From Aegilops tauschii subsp. strangulata (Eukaryota > Streptophyta > Magnoliopsida > Poales > Poaceae), in the NCBI RefSeq assembly GCF_002575655.3, contig NC_053036.3, positions 648,355,387 to 648,419,386 on the forward strand: 64,000 nucleotides of DNA. Direction: 5' to 3'. Positions 54,031-64,000 of this stretch are shown piece by piece. Under the pieces are notes generated by a model. The model was given only the letters and a program-made list of their open reading frames with translations, made no database searches and was not told the origin of the DNA. Within the stretch, counting starts at the first letter, position 1; each line of letters begins with the position of its first letter. Both the position numbers and the translations under genes were made by a program.

Positions 54031-55280
54031 GGAGAAGCGAAGCGAGGAAAGAGGAGCGGAGGTGGGCCTTGGTTGTGGTCGGCTTGGAGATCTATGAATC
54101 TATCTATCTTGTGTCGGTTATTATGTCGGGTTGGGCTAGAGTTTAGGCAAGTGTAGTTGGGTTGGTAACTCCAGGTTGGGCTCCCGCCTCTCGCGCATCT
54201 ACAAATGTTGTCCTCCTAAAAGAAATATTTTGTTTTCGAATTTCCTTTCTTGATCTGTACTTGTTCATTTATGCAATTTAGTTTCACTAAAAATTATGGA
54301 TGCAATTCAGAATAGAGTTACACAAAAAAATGTGCGACTAACACATTTTTTTCAATGATATATAGAAACAACACTCGAATACAAACTCAATGGTACGATT
54401 TTGATGGCATATAACACATTTAGAAAAAGGACAGGATAGGGGGCTCCCGGTCGTTTTGACCGTTAGGCCGTATCCAAATAGGGGGATTCCTACATGCATG
54501 GCTAGACAAAGGCCATGATAGGGGTGAGTCAGCTACCTGCAGGTGAGTCTCTGGCTCCCACACCAATCCCGCGTGGCCACTATGCGGCTGCCTGAGCCCC
54601 GCCACAAGTGACTCCTCCTGGGCAGTGCAACACCAAAGCCCGGTGGGCCCGGAAATCCTCCAAGACGTGTCCTCCCTCTAATACACTGTGTACAGAGGTG
54701 TGCGATGACGACGCTGACCCGTATGACAACAGCTCCCCCTACGAACCATCGACGCGAAATGTTACCATGTCCATGCACCATGCTTGTCGCCCGTCACGTC
54801 CCGTTGTGCCCGCCGTCCATGGTTATACCGCGCTTACTATCCATAGCCTCACCTTCTTCGCTAGTCGTGACCACGCCGCACAAAACAAATGACAAGCACG
54901 GAGCGTAGACGACGTGCGCCTTCTCCTATATATGACGGTTGCGGGTGCGCTCTTCTCCTGTGACGATGGCTCCCGGAGCGTGATCTTCGACGGCTTGGGT
55001 AGTCCTCGCCGGCTTCGCCTTTTGCGCCCCACGTACGTGTGTTTTACGCCATGTGCAATGTTAGACAAGCCGCTTCCAATTTTTCTTAAGAACTCATAGT
55101 TTTTTTTAATACATATAGAGTGAATTGAGTCTGGATATGAACACGAATCACAACAACAAATCATAACTTTCTTCTTGTGAGCGTTGGCACACATTCCATG
55201 CGGTGACTATATCTTGCTTGTAGCATACATGTAGCTACTGGGCCGGCCCATTTCCTTCGCTATTTTCCTTTGTAGTTCTC
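54031..55280. other. Unassigned DNA
   Basis: No reliable gene. 54,420-54,920 is moderately GC-rich and could be a decayed element. 55,049-55,196 is one copy of a local duplication (see 57,328-57,418). Confidence 0.35.
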
Positions 55281-55313
55281 GATAGATTTGCTCATTACCT
55301 TTTTCCTTTTTGG

Positions 55314-55345
<32 letters not shown>

Positions 55346-56460
55346 TGTTTCCTCATCGGATTTCTTCATTTTTTCGTCTTTCACTAGTTTTCTTTGTTTC
55401 TTTGATGGTTTTCACTGATTTTTCTTTCTTTTTATCCTTGTTTTGTTCTCTGTTTTCGCTGTTTTTTTCTTTCTTTCTTCATTTTTCTTTGTTTCTTTCT
55501 TCGATTTCATCAATTTTCTTTATTTGTCATTGTTTCTTTCTTGGGTTTTAATGTTTTCTGTTGCATTGGTTTCTTCGGTTTTCAGTTTCGTTGTTTTATT
55601 TGTTTGAATTTTCGGTTTTCATTGGGTTTCTTCATGTTCTTTGTTTCTTTGTCAATTTCATCATTTTTTTTGACACATGTCAACTTTTTTCGGTAAACAT
55701 TCAACATTTTTTGTATACATCCGAAACGTATTTGATATACACGTTTAACATTTTGAAATACAAATTAATATTTTGGAATGATAATATATTTTTCATATCT
55801 AATTTTTTTCATAGAAATTCTAAAATTTTGGTATATATCTAATACATTTTCAAATACAAGATTAATAGTCTTTAATACATGATCAACATATTTCAATCCA
55901 CGGCAAATAATTTTGAATGGCTATAATATTTTGTTCGCGCGCAATGTACACTTTTTATATATACCAAGAACATTTTTATATGCATGTTTGATATTTTTTG
56001 AATATGAAATTAATAATTAATAAATGTATTTTTATGTCCAGTTTTATTTAATGTATATTGTACATTTTTATACAAAAGGAACACTTTTTTATACATGTGT
56101 AATATTTTTTTAAATACATTATAAATATTGTTTCGTACAGATTGTATTTTTTATATATTTTTGGTATACATGACAAACATTTTTATACACGTTTAACATT
56201 TTTCAAATACTTGATTAACAATTTTCCAATGCTTGATTAATTTTTTTATATACATGATCAAATTTTTTCATGCACACTGTATATTTCTTGTATACATTTT
56301 CCGTATACACGAGTAACATTCTCTTTATACACATTCAATATTTTATAAATGCTTGGTTGACATTTTTTTCAATGGTTTATGTAAATTGTTTTTGTATATA
56401 TATGTTTAGAATATTTGGAACTATACGAGATACGAAAGAAAGCACAAAACGAAAAAAAAC
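55280..56460 (+). repeat. T-rich degenerate repeat domain
   Basis: Starts with (TTTTG)n at 55,315-55,342, then TTTCTTTG-type runs to 55,670, then a loose 30-40 bp unit of ATACA-TTTAACATTTTT / TATACATGTNNAACATTTTT form repeated to 56,400. A diverged GCTGGGCCGG(C/T)CCATTT lies on each side (55,237 and 56,498). No coding; the open frames are low-complexity. Confidence 0.65.
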
Positions 56461-57777
56461 ATGAAAAAACCAGGCAGTGGCCTGTAGCCTAGGGCGCTGG
56501 GCCGGTCCATTTAGTAAGGCTCCTGACGCGAGCACATGGTAGGTCTGGCTATAAGAGAGACATAGCGCTGCCGCACATTGCACTTGTCGGACCTCATTAG
56601 GTATGGCTGACGCGCTTACTTGGCCCATGGAGTTGTGGCTTGGGATGGTGGGCCGAGCGAATGAACGTCGGTGACGGGGTAAATTAATTAAAAAAAAACG
56701 AGAACGATCTCCGTCGACTCTTGCCTTCTAGCCTCTCCATGTTTATGATGGGGTTGTATATCTTCCACTCCCACTCTTTTCCCAGATCTGAGTGGAAAGC
56801 ACGAGTTAATGTTCTTCCATACACAATCGACAAAAGCCGAATGCATCTAAGATGGCCCAACTCGAGGTTTAGTGTTTTTAATTCATCGTCCCATGTGTAT
56901 ACATGCTAGATTTGAAACTTCCATTTGAAATTGCAACGACATACTGTAGGACCATATGGAGGAACAATGTTGTAGTCGATAAGAGGCAAGGGATCGAGGC
57001 ATGCATAGATGAAAGGTTTTGCGGCAGAACGAGCTTAATGGCGGGAACGACTGCAGATTAATGTCCATGAGAAAGCAATGAATATCCTATAAATATGTAA
57101 GATGATCCTTGTTTGTAGTTTCAATTAATTTCATAAAAAAACAAACTACTTTCTCTGTCCCAAAATAAATGACTCAACTTCGTATTAGCTTTGCTTTGGG
57201 ACGGAGCAAGTAGATGTGAACTGTTGCTTTTTAGGGCAACAAATTAGCACTAGTACCAGCAGGCCTCATAGCGTGCACGCTTCTCGTACTCTACAACTAG
57301 CAGTGCACTTTAAACAGTTGTGACATGCCATGTGCAATGTTAGACAAGCCGCGTCCAATTCTTTATTGAGTCCGGATATGGACATGAAACACAACAACAT
57401 GGGTGTTGGCACACATTGCACTCGTGAGAACTGATTTAAGGGGAGACCATGCCCAGCTTGGACCATGGATCAGCGACCCCGAGACTGGCCAGAGCGAATG
57501 AATGCCGGTTATGGGGTAAATTCATAAATCAAGAGTGATCTCCAGTGAACATGAGCATATCACATTGCTAGGAGGTCAAATCGTTGTGGGAGGTTTATCA
57601 GATGTGTTTGCCGTGCGCAGCTAGCACCTTCTAAAGCTGGAGGTTTTATCCTAACCGTGCTTAAATGTTTCCATCACAAATGTACATTTCACAACTTCTA
57701 AAGCTGGACGTTTTATGCCGGCCTGTTTCTCACCCCAGGATCCTAGTATTGCCCAAGGTTTACTTTTATAAGAACAT
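56461..57777. other. Unassigned DNA with a small MITE
   Basis: No gene. 57,328-57,418 repeats 55,049-55,196 in a shorter form. CTTCTAAAGCTGGAGGTTTTAT (57,629) and CTTCTAAAGCTGGACGTTTTAT (57,696) are a local direct repeat just before the Copia LTR. Confidence 0.35.
57149..57210. mobile_element. Very short Stowaway MITE
   Basis: 62 bp, CTTTCTCTGTCCCAAAATAA to TTTGGGACGGAGCAAG, inverted ends, TA on both sides (57,147-57,148 and 57,211-57,212). Probably an internally deleted copy. Confidence 0.7.
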
Positions 57778-57988
57778 TGTTAGAGATAGAAACTCATACG
57801 ATGTAATCCCAACTATTTTTCCTCTAGCATTCTCTCCCATAATCTTCTCAATCTCTATCTCCTGTAACCACCTGTATCCTAGCAATTGGGTGAAACTTGT
57901 ACGCCACGCAAGGGCTCTTCTTGCTATCGATCAATATAACCCACGCGGCTCTCTACGGAGAGTAGGAACGCTTCCACGAAACTTTACA
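57778..57988 (+). repeat. 5' LTR of the second Copia element
   Basis: 211 bp, TGTTAGAG...TTTACA. The right edge is set by the adjoining primer binding site, the left by the TG. The second LTR lies beyond the window, so the left edge is not proven. Confidence 0.6.
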
Positions 57989-58002
57989 TGGTATAAAGAG
58001 CC
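57989..58002 (+). other. Primer binding site, initiator tRNA-Met type
   Basis: TGGTATAAAGAGCC directly after the LTR, two changes from TGGTATCAGAGCC, the complement of the plant initiator tRNA-Met 3' end. Confidence 0.8.
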
Positions 58003-58046
58003 AGCCTCTTCCAATCTAACTAGCCTTCGATCAAAAGTTCATCGCC

Positions 58047-60720
58047 ATGTCTTCTTCAACTCCGGTTGCCCTCAACCTTGGACAGCCGCCAAGCGAGAAG
58101 TTGGCCAGGGGGGACTATCTCCTCTAGAAGGCTCAAGTTATGCCGGCCCTGCGAGGAGCGCATGTCACCGGCCTCCTGGACGGCACCGACGCAGCGCCCC
58201 CGAAGACGGTGGAGCAGCAGCAGTCGGATAAGAGCACGACCAACGTGCCGAATCCGGTCTACGGACCATGGCTATCCAAGGATCAGCAAGTTCTCAGCTT
58301 CCTGCTGAACTCTCTATCAAAAGAGATACTTGCACAGGTCGTAGGAAAAGAAAGCAGCTTCGACCTATGGACTGCGCTCACAACCCTCTTCGCCTCGCAG
58401 TCGCAATCTCGGATCACGAATCTGAGAATCGCCATTACCACCACCAAGAAGGGAAACATGCCAAGCACCCTGTTCATGTCCAAGATGAAAAGCCTAGCGG
58501 ATGAGTTGGCGGCTGCTGGTCGACCTGTCTCTGATCCGGAGATGGTTGCTTACATCCTCGCCGACTTAGATCGCGACTACGATCCAGTAGTTGTTGTGGT
58601 TGGTGCTATTAAAAATACAATCTCTGTTGATGAACTCTTTGCACAGATTGCTGCCTTCGATCAAAGGATGGAGATGCTTGGAGATACTCATGCAGGTGGC
58701 TTCAACTCATTTGCAAACGCGGCCTACAGAGGGCGCAGCCAGGCTCGGGGCAAGGGCCCTCGCGGCCGAGGAGACAGGTGTTGGGGAACGTAGCAGAAAT
58801 TCAAAATTTTCTACGCATCACCAAGATCAATTTATGGATTAACTAGCAATGAGAGAGACGGGAGTGCATCTTCATACCCTTGAAGATCGCGGACCGGAAG
58901 CTTTGCAAGAACGCGGTCGGTGGAGTCGCACACGAAGCGATTCAGATCGCGGCCGAATCCGATCTAAGCACCGAACAACGGTGCCTCCGCGTTCAACACA
59001 CATGCAGCCCGGTGACGTCTCCCGTGCCTTGATCCAGCAAGGAGAGAGGGAGAGGTTGGGGAAGACTCCGTCCAGCAGCAGCACAACGGCATGATGGTGA
59101 TGGAGGAGCGTGGCACTCCAGCAGGGCTTCGCCAAGCACTGCGATAGACGAGGAGGGAGAGGGGTAGGGCTGCGCCAAGAGAGAGGGAGACTCGTGTCTC
59201 TGGCAGCCCCAAAAACCCCACTACATATAGGGGAAGGGGAGGGGCTGCGCCCCCATCTAGGGTTCCCCCCCTAGGGGTGGTGGCCAGCCCTAGATTGGAT
59301 GGAGGGGGCGGCCAAGAGGGGGAGAGAGGGGGGCGCACCCTAGGTGGGCCTTAGGCCCATCTGAGCCTAGGGTTTTCCCCCTTTCCCCTTCCCTGCGCCT
59401 TGGGCCTCTTGTGGGAGGCGCACCAGCCCACCTAGGGGCTGGTCCCTTCCCACACTTGGCCCACACAGGCCTCCGGGGTTGGTGGCCCCTCCCGGTGGAC
59501 CCCCGGAACCCTCCGGTGGTCCCGGTACATTACCGGTGACGCCCGAAACTCTTCCGGTGGCCAAAACCTCACTTCCTATATATTATTCTTTATCTCCGGA
59601 CCATTCCGGAACTCCTCGTGACGTCCGGGATCTCATCCGGGACTTCGAACAACATTCGGTAACCACGTATATCTATTCCCTATAACCCCAGCGTCATCGA
59701 ACCTTAAGTGTGTAGACCCTACGGGTTCGGGAACCATGCAGACATGACCGAGACGTTCTCCGGCCAATAACCAACAGCGGGATCTGGATACCCATATTGG
59801 CTCCCACATGTTCCACGATGATCTCATCGGATGAACCACGATGTCGGGGATTCAATCATTCCCGTATACAATTCCCGTTGTCTATCGGTATGTTACTTGC
59901 CCGAGATTCCATCGTCGGTATCCCAATACCTCGTTCAATCTCGTTACCGGCAAGTCACTTTACTCGTTCCGTAATGCATGATCCCGCGACTAACTACTTA
60001 GTCACATTGAGCTCATTATGATGATGCATTACCGAGTGGGCCCAGAGATACCTCTCCGTCATACGGAGTGACAAATCCCAGTCTTGATTCGTGCCAACCC
60101 AACAGACACTTTCGGAGATACCTGTAGTGTACCTTTATAGCCACCCAGTTACATTGTGACGTTTGGTACACCCAAAGCATTCCTACGGTATCCGGGAGTT
60201 GCACAATCTCGTGGTCTAAGGAAACGATACTTGACATTAGAAAAGCTCTTAGCAAACGAACTACACGATCTTGTGCTATGCTTAGGATTGGGTCTTGTCC
60301 ATCACATCATTCTCCTAATGATATGATCCCGTTATCTATGACATCCAATGTCCATGGTCAGGAAACCATAACCATCTATTGATCAACGAGCAAGTCAACT
60401 AGAGGCTTACTAGGGACATGTTGTGGTCTATGTATTCACACATGTATTACGGTTTCCAGTTAATATAATTATAGCATGAACAATAGACAATTATCATGAA
60501 CAAGGAAATACAATAATAACCATTTTATTATTGCCTCTAGGGCATATTTCCAACAACAGGGTGCGGGGGCGTGGAGATCGCCCCTCTTCTTCTCCTGAAG
60601 GTGGCGGTGGTGGCAACTACCAGCCGCGTCCACGAGAACAGCAGCAGCACCAACAAGATCATGACTACCCGGAGTGCGAGATATGCTACAAGCATCATCC
60701 TGGTGGCGCTAGGGCATGCT
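58047..60720 (+). pseudogene. Copia gag, split by a solo LTR
   Basis: ATG at 58,047 (MSSSTPVALNLGQPPSEKLA). TAG at 58,125-58,127 after GDYLL, where family members have a tryptophan. The frame then runs to 58,778 through the gag_2/UBN2 region (SFLLNSLSKEILAQVVGKES, LWTALTTLFASQSQSRI, SKMKSLADELAAAGRP). The RGR-rich segment is interrupted at 58,779 by the solo LTR and resumes in frame after the 5 bp duplication at 60,561 (RGRGDRPSSSPEGGG). The zinc knuckle near 60,678-60,737 reads CEICYKHHPGGARACWHRY, an altered C-x2-C-H-C pattern. Gag forms the particle around the element RNA. Confidence 0.85.
58779..60555 (-). mobile_element. WIS/Angela-type solo LTR
   Basis: 1,777 bp, TGTTGGGG at the left and TTTCCAACA at the right on the plus strand; minus strand starts TGTTGGAAATATGCCCTAGA. 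The TSD ACAGG lies at 58,774-58,778 and 60,556-60,560. No internal region and no second LTR are present, so it is the product of LTR-LTR recombination. Related to, but clearly diverged from, the LTRs at 6,830 and 13,785. Confidence 0.92.
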
Positions 60721-63700
60721 GGCATCGGTATGACGATGATCATCATGATGAAAAGGATGTCAACGCCATCACCAACTCCTATGGAATCGATACCAATTGG
60801 TATGCAGATTTTGGTGCCACCGAACACATCACCGGGGAACTCGACAAGCTGACGATGCGGGAGAAATATCACGGAGGTGATCAAGTGCACACGGCGAGCG
60901 GTTCTGGTATGGATATTACTCATATTGGAAACTCAATTGTTAGAACCCCCATAAAAGATTTGCATCTAAACAAAGTTTGCATAGTCCCCAAGCATCGAAA
61001 AATCTTATCTCAGTTCATCGTTTTGCCCTTGACAATAATGTTCTTATCATATTTTATCCTTACTCTTTTGTGGTTAAGGACTTGGCAACGGGGAGAACCA
61101 TTCTGAGAGGAAAATGTGAGGGAGGACTCTACCCTCTCATATCATCATCATCATGGACAAATAAACAAGCATGGAGTGTCATCAAGCCATCTTCTTAAAA
61201 GTGGCATAGTCGGTTGGGTCATCCGTCTTGGGTCATTGTTCAACATGTTCTTAGTAGAAATAAACTTCCTTATGAGTCTAGTGTTGAGTCAGTTTGTGAT
61301 TCGTCTCAACAAGCTAAAAGTCATCAATTGTCGTACCCTATTTCTACCAGTGTATCCACTACCCCATTGCAACTTATATTCTCAGATGTATGGGGGCCAG
61401 CCCCTACTTCAGTTGGTAGATTCTCATATTATGTAAGCTTCATTGATGACTATAGTAAATTTACTTGGATTTATCTGTTAAAGAAATGATCCGAAGTTTT
61501 CCAAGTGTTCACCAATTTTCAAAATCTTGTTGAACGCCAATTGAACTCCAAAATCCTTGCCATGCAAACCGACTGGGGTGGTGAGTATGAGAAACTCAAT
61601 TCCTTCTTTCAAAAGATTGGAATTTCTCATCAACAGAACGGCTCCGCCGAACGAAAACATCGTCATGTTGTTGAAGTAGGATTGGCATTGTTAGCAAATG
61701 CATCTATGCCTCTGAAATTCTGGGATGAAACTTTTTTGACCGCCACATATCTCATCAATATTCGTCCTAGCAAAGTCATCAAATTTGAAAATCCCATCAC
61801 ACGACTTTTTGGTGTCACTCCAGATTACATATCCCTCCGTATCTTTGGTTGTGCATGTTGGCCAAATCTTCGACCATACAACACACGCAAACTTGCGTTT
61901 CGTTCATAAAAATGTGTCTTTCTAGGCTATAGCCCTATGCATAAAGGAGTCAAATGTCTTGATGTCTCCACGGGTAGAGTCTACATATCCAGAGATGTTG
62001 TTTTTGATGAATCAATTTTCCCATTTGAGTCCCTCCATCCAAATGCCGGTGCTCTTCTCCGTAAAGAAATTCTTCTTCTTCCGGATTTCGATCAAGGGGG
62101 CGATAACAATTGTGCTGACCAATATGATACTCCTGCTAGTTCTACTCTTGGTAGTTTGCCTGTGCAGGTACTTGAAGAAAACGGTGAAGAAAATGATCAA
62201 AATCATCAAAATCCAGCACAAAATGATGTGTTATTTCATGCTAATGGAGGAGCACCGGCTGGCGTGGAACACGAGGACGATACGCCTGCGCCTGCCACTC
62301 CTATCTGCCTGTCCTCATCTGATCGCGGGTGGGGATCTTCCTCTGATCATGCGCCTGACAGCGGGACCAGGCGGCCGTCCCACGCGCGGCCAGCGACAGC
62401 GACGGGCGCGCGTGCGCGCATGCAGCCAACTGGCGACGCGGGATCCTCTGCGGAACCTAGTTCTGTGGCCCATATCAACTCCAGTTCAGGTGCGGCCACA
62501 CCAGCAGCTACGGGATCATCTGCATCAACAGATTCTGCACAAGTGGAGGGTTCCCCTGGATCTTCTGCCACAAGTCAGAATGTTCAACCTTCTGTGCACC
62601 CGCAACATAATATCACTTCAAGGATGATGACCAGGTTACAGAAAGGTATTAAAAACCCCAAAGTACGAACTGATGGTACTATACCATATGGTATGTTGTG
62701 TATTTCAGGTGAGCCAACAAAACTGAGTGATGCACTTAAAGATCCCAGGTGGAAAGCAGCTATGGATGAAGAGTATGGTGCACTTATAAAGAATAAAACC
62801 TGGCATCTAGTACCTAATCATAGAGGTAAAAATGTTATTGATTGCAAATGGGTATATAGAATCAAAAAGAAGGCAGATGGCTCCATTGACAGGTACAAGG
62901 CACGTCTAGTTGCTAAAGGTTTTAAACAATGTTATGGTATTGATTATGAGGATACTTTTAGTCCTGTTGTAAAGGCTGCAACTGTAAGACTTGTGCTAGC
63001 TATTGCAATATCCAAGGGATGGAGCCTGAGATGGCTAGATGTACAGAACACGTTTTGCATGGTGTTCTGGAAGAGGAGGTCTATATGAAGAAACCACAAG
63101 GGTATGAAAATAAGCAAACACCTCACTATGTGTGCAAGCTGGACAAAGCTCTCTATGGACGGAAACAAGCAACAAGAGCATGGCACTCTTAGTTGAGTTC
63201 ACAATTGAAGTACCTTGGTTTTATTGCATCCAAAGCTGACACGTCTCTCTTCATTTATAACAAGGCAAATACTGTTATTTTCGTGCTTATATATGTTGAT
63301 GACATCATAGTTGCAAGTTCTTCATAGAATGCCACTAATGCACTCTTGCATGATTTAAGTTCAGAATTTGCCTTGAAGGATCTTGGTGACTTACACTTCT
63401 TCTTAGGCATTGAAGTTGGAAAGATTCAAGATGGTATAGTATTGAATCAGGAAAAATATGCCACTGAACTTTTGGCTCGCATGGGGATGAAGAACTGCAA
63501 GCCTTCACCTACACCATTATCCTCTTCCGAACAACTTTCAGCACATGAAGGGGAGCCACTCAGGGAAGAAGAAAGCACCAAGTACATGAGTGTTGTTGCA
63601 GCTTTACAGTACTTGACTCTGACACGACCAGATATTTCATTTGCTGTTAACAAAGTTTGCCAATATATGCATGCACCTACCTCCACTCACTGGACAGCTG

Positions 63701-64000
63701 TCAAGAGAATTGTACGGTACATCAAGCACACCTTAAGTTTGGGAATTCAGTTCAAACTTGTTAGTGTTTTTTCTGATGCTGACTGAACAGGCTGCAGTGA
63801 TAACAGAAAATCAACTAGAGGTTTTGCAGTTTTCTTTGGTTCTAATCTTATTTCTTGGAGTGCTAGAAAACAGGCAACTGTGTCAAGATCAAGTACTGAA
63901 GCAGAATACAAGTCACTGGCTAATGCTGCTGCTGAGATCATTTGGTTGGAATCGCTGCTTGAAGAACTAGGAATAAAGCGGCAACGTATCTCATGTCTAT
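60721..64000 (+). pseudogene. Copia pol: protease, integrase, RT, RNase H start
   Basis: Protease WYADFGATEHITG (about 60,798-60,836) has F where the family has T or S after the catalytic D. A frame change near 60,990 precedes ASKNLISVHRF. Pre-integrase and integrase: FSDVWGPAP, MQTDWGGEYEKL, QQNGSAERKHRH, giving D, D, E; about eight residues usually found between GIS and HQQNG are missing. TGA near 61,487 and TAA near 61,907. RT from about 62,700: [20 protein letters not shown], a one-base loss near 63,057, then [10 protein letters not shown] (YVDD at 63,292-63,303). TAG near 63,190 and 63,327. RNase H begins with SDAD then TGA at 63,784, then [17 protein letters not shown], and the frame runs off the window. 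Confidence 0.88.

Larger units (their letters stand above)
57778..64000 (+). mobile_element. Copia LTR retrotransposon, 3' end outside the window
   Basis: Short 5' LTR, primer binding site, gag, protease, integrase, reverse transcriptase and start of RNase H on the plus strand, Copia order. Interrupted by a solo LTR at 58,779-60,555. Many stops and frame changes. It differs from the Angela-like element in LTR size and protein sequence; I do not name the family. Confidence 0.88.

Noticed and set aside
55288..55842. Two F/L-rich frames resembling membrane proteins
   Set aside because: Translation of T-rich repeats; hydrophobicity is a by-product of TTT codons.
1..64000. Organelle DNA, rRNA genes, viral genomes or bacterial-type operons
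   Set aside because: No ribosomal, plastid or mitochondrial stretches, no envelope-type genes, and no operon organisation were recognised anywhere in the window.

Overview
The window looks like intergenic DNA from a large grass genome, most probably wheat or Aegilops (Triticeae). I infer this from long terminal repeats (LTRs) recognisable as the BARE1/WIS/Angela Copia group, from Triticeae-type CACTA subterminal arrays, from Stowaway miniature elements with CTCCCTCCGT ends, and from nested retroelements with spliceosomal-intron gene fragments between them. There is no prokaryotic, plastid or viral architecture. All family names are recognised from memory; no search was run.

Layout. (1) 1-1,842: flank carrying a 5'-truncated LINE tail (583-1,615) with a target-site duplication (TSD). 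(2) 1,877-47,829: an old LINE on the + strand ('LINE-A'), opened twice. A 35.6 kb CACTA transposon (3,275-38,917, TSD ATG) sits in its reverse transcriptase, and a 6.9 kb minus-strand LINE ('LINE-B', 38,977-45,839, 10-11 bp TSD) sits about 50 LINE-A bases further on. LINE-A resumes at 45,851, carries a Stowaway element in its 3' UTR and ends in a poly-A tail. (3) Inside the CACTA: subterminal tandem arrays and about 0.7 kb repeat units on the left, split by a complete minus-strand Angela-like Copia (6,830-15,524, TSD CGTGG); then a broken NAC gene fragment and two broken F-box/DUF295 genes that all keep introns; a tRNA-derived SINE-like insert; simple-sequence DNA; and near the right end a six-exon gene whose frame stays open for 314 codons across five GT-AG introns. 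No transposase (TNP2-like) coding region was seen.

(4) 47,830-57,777: mostly unassigned DNA with a foldback element, a small proline-rich gene candidate (48,514-48,969) with a TATA box, a 1.7 kb palindromic element with long terminal inverted repeats, a decayed paralogue of the small gene (53,440-54,030), T-rich degenerate repeats and a local duplication. (5) 57,778-64,000: a plus-strand Copia with a short 211 bp LTR, its gag split by a WIS/Angela-type solo LTR (58,779-60,555, TSD ACAGG). Its pol is full of stops and frameshifts and runs off the window.

Almost every element is decayed. The exceptions worth attention are the 314-codon gene inside the CACTA and the small gene at 48.5 kb. Nesting order: LINE-A is oldest; the CACTA and LINE-B entered it; the Angela copy entered the CACTA most recently (about 1.4% LTR divergence by hand count).
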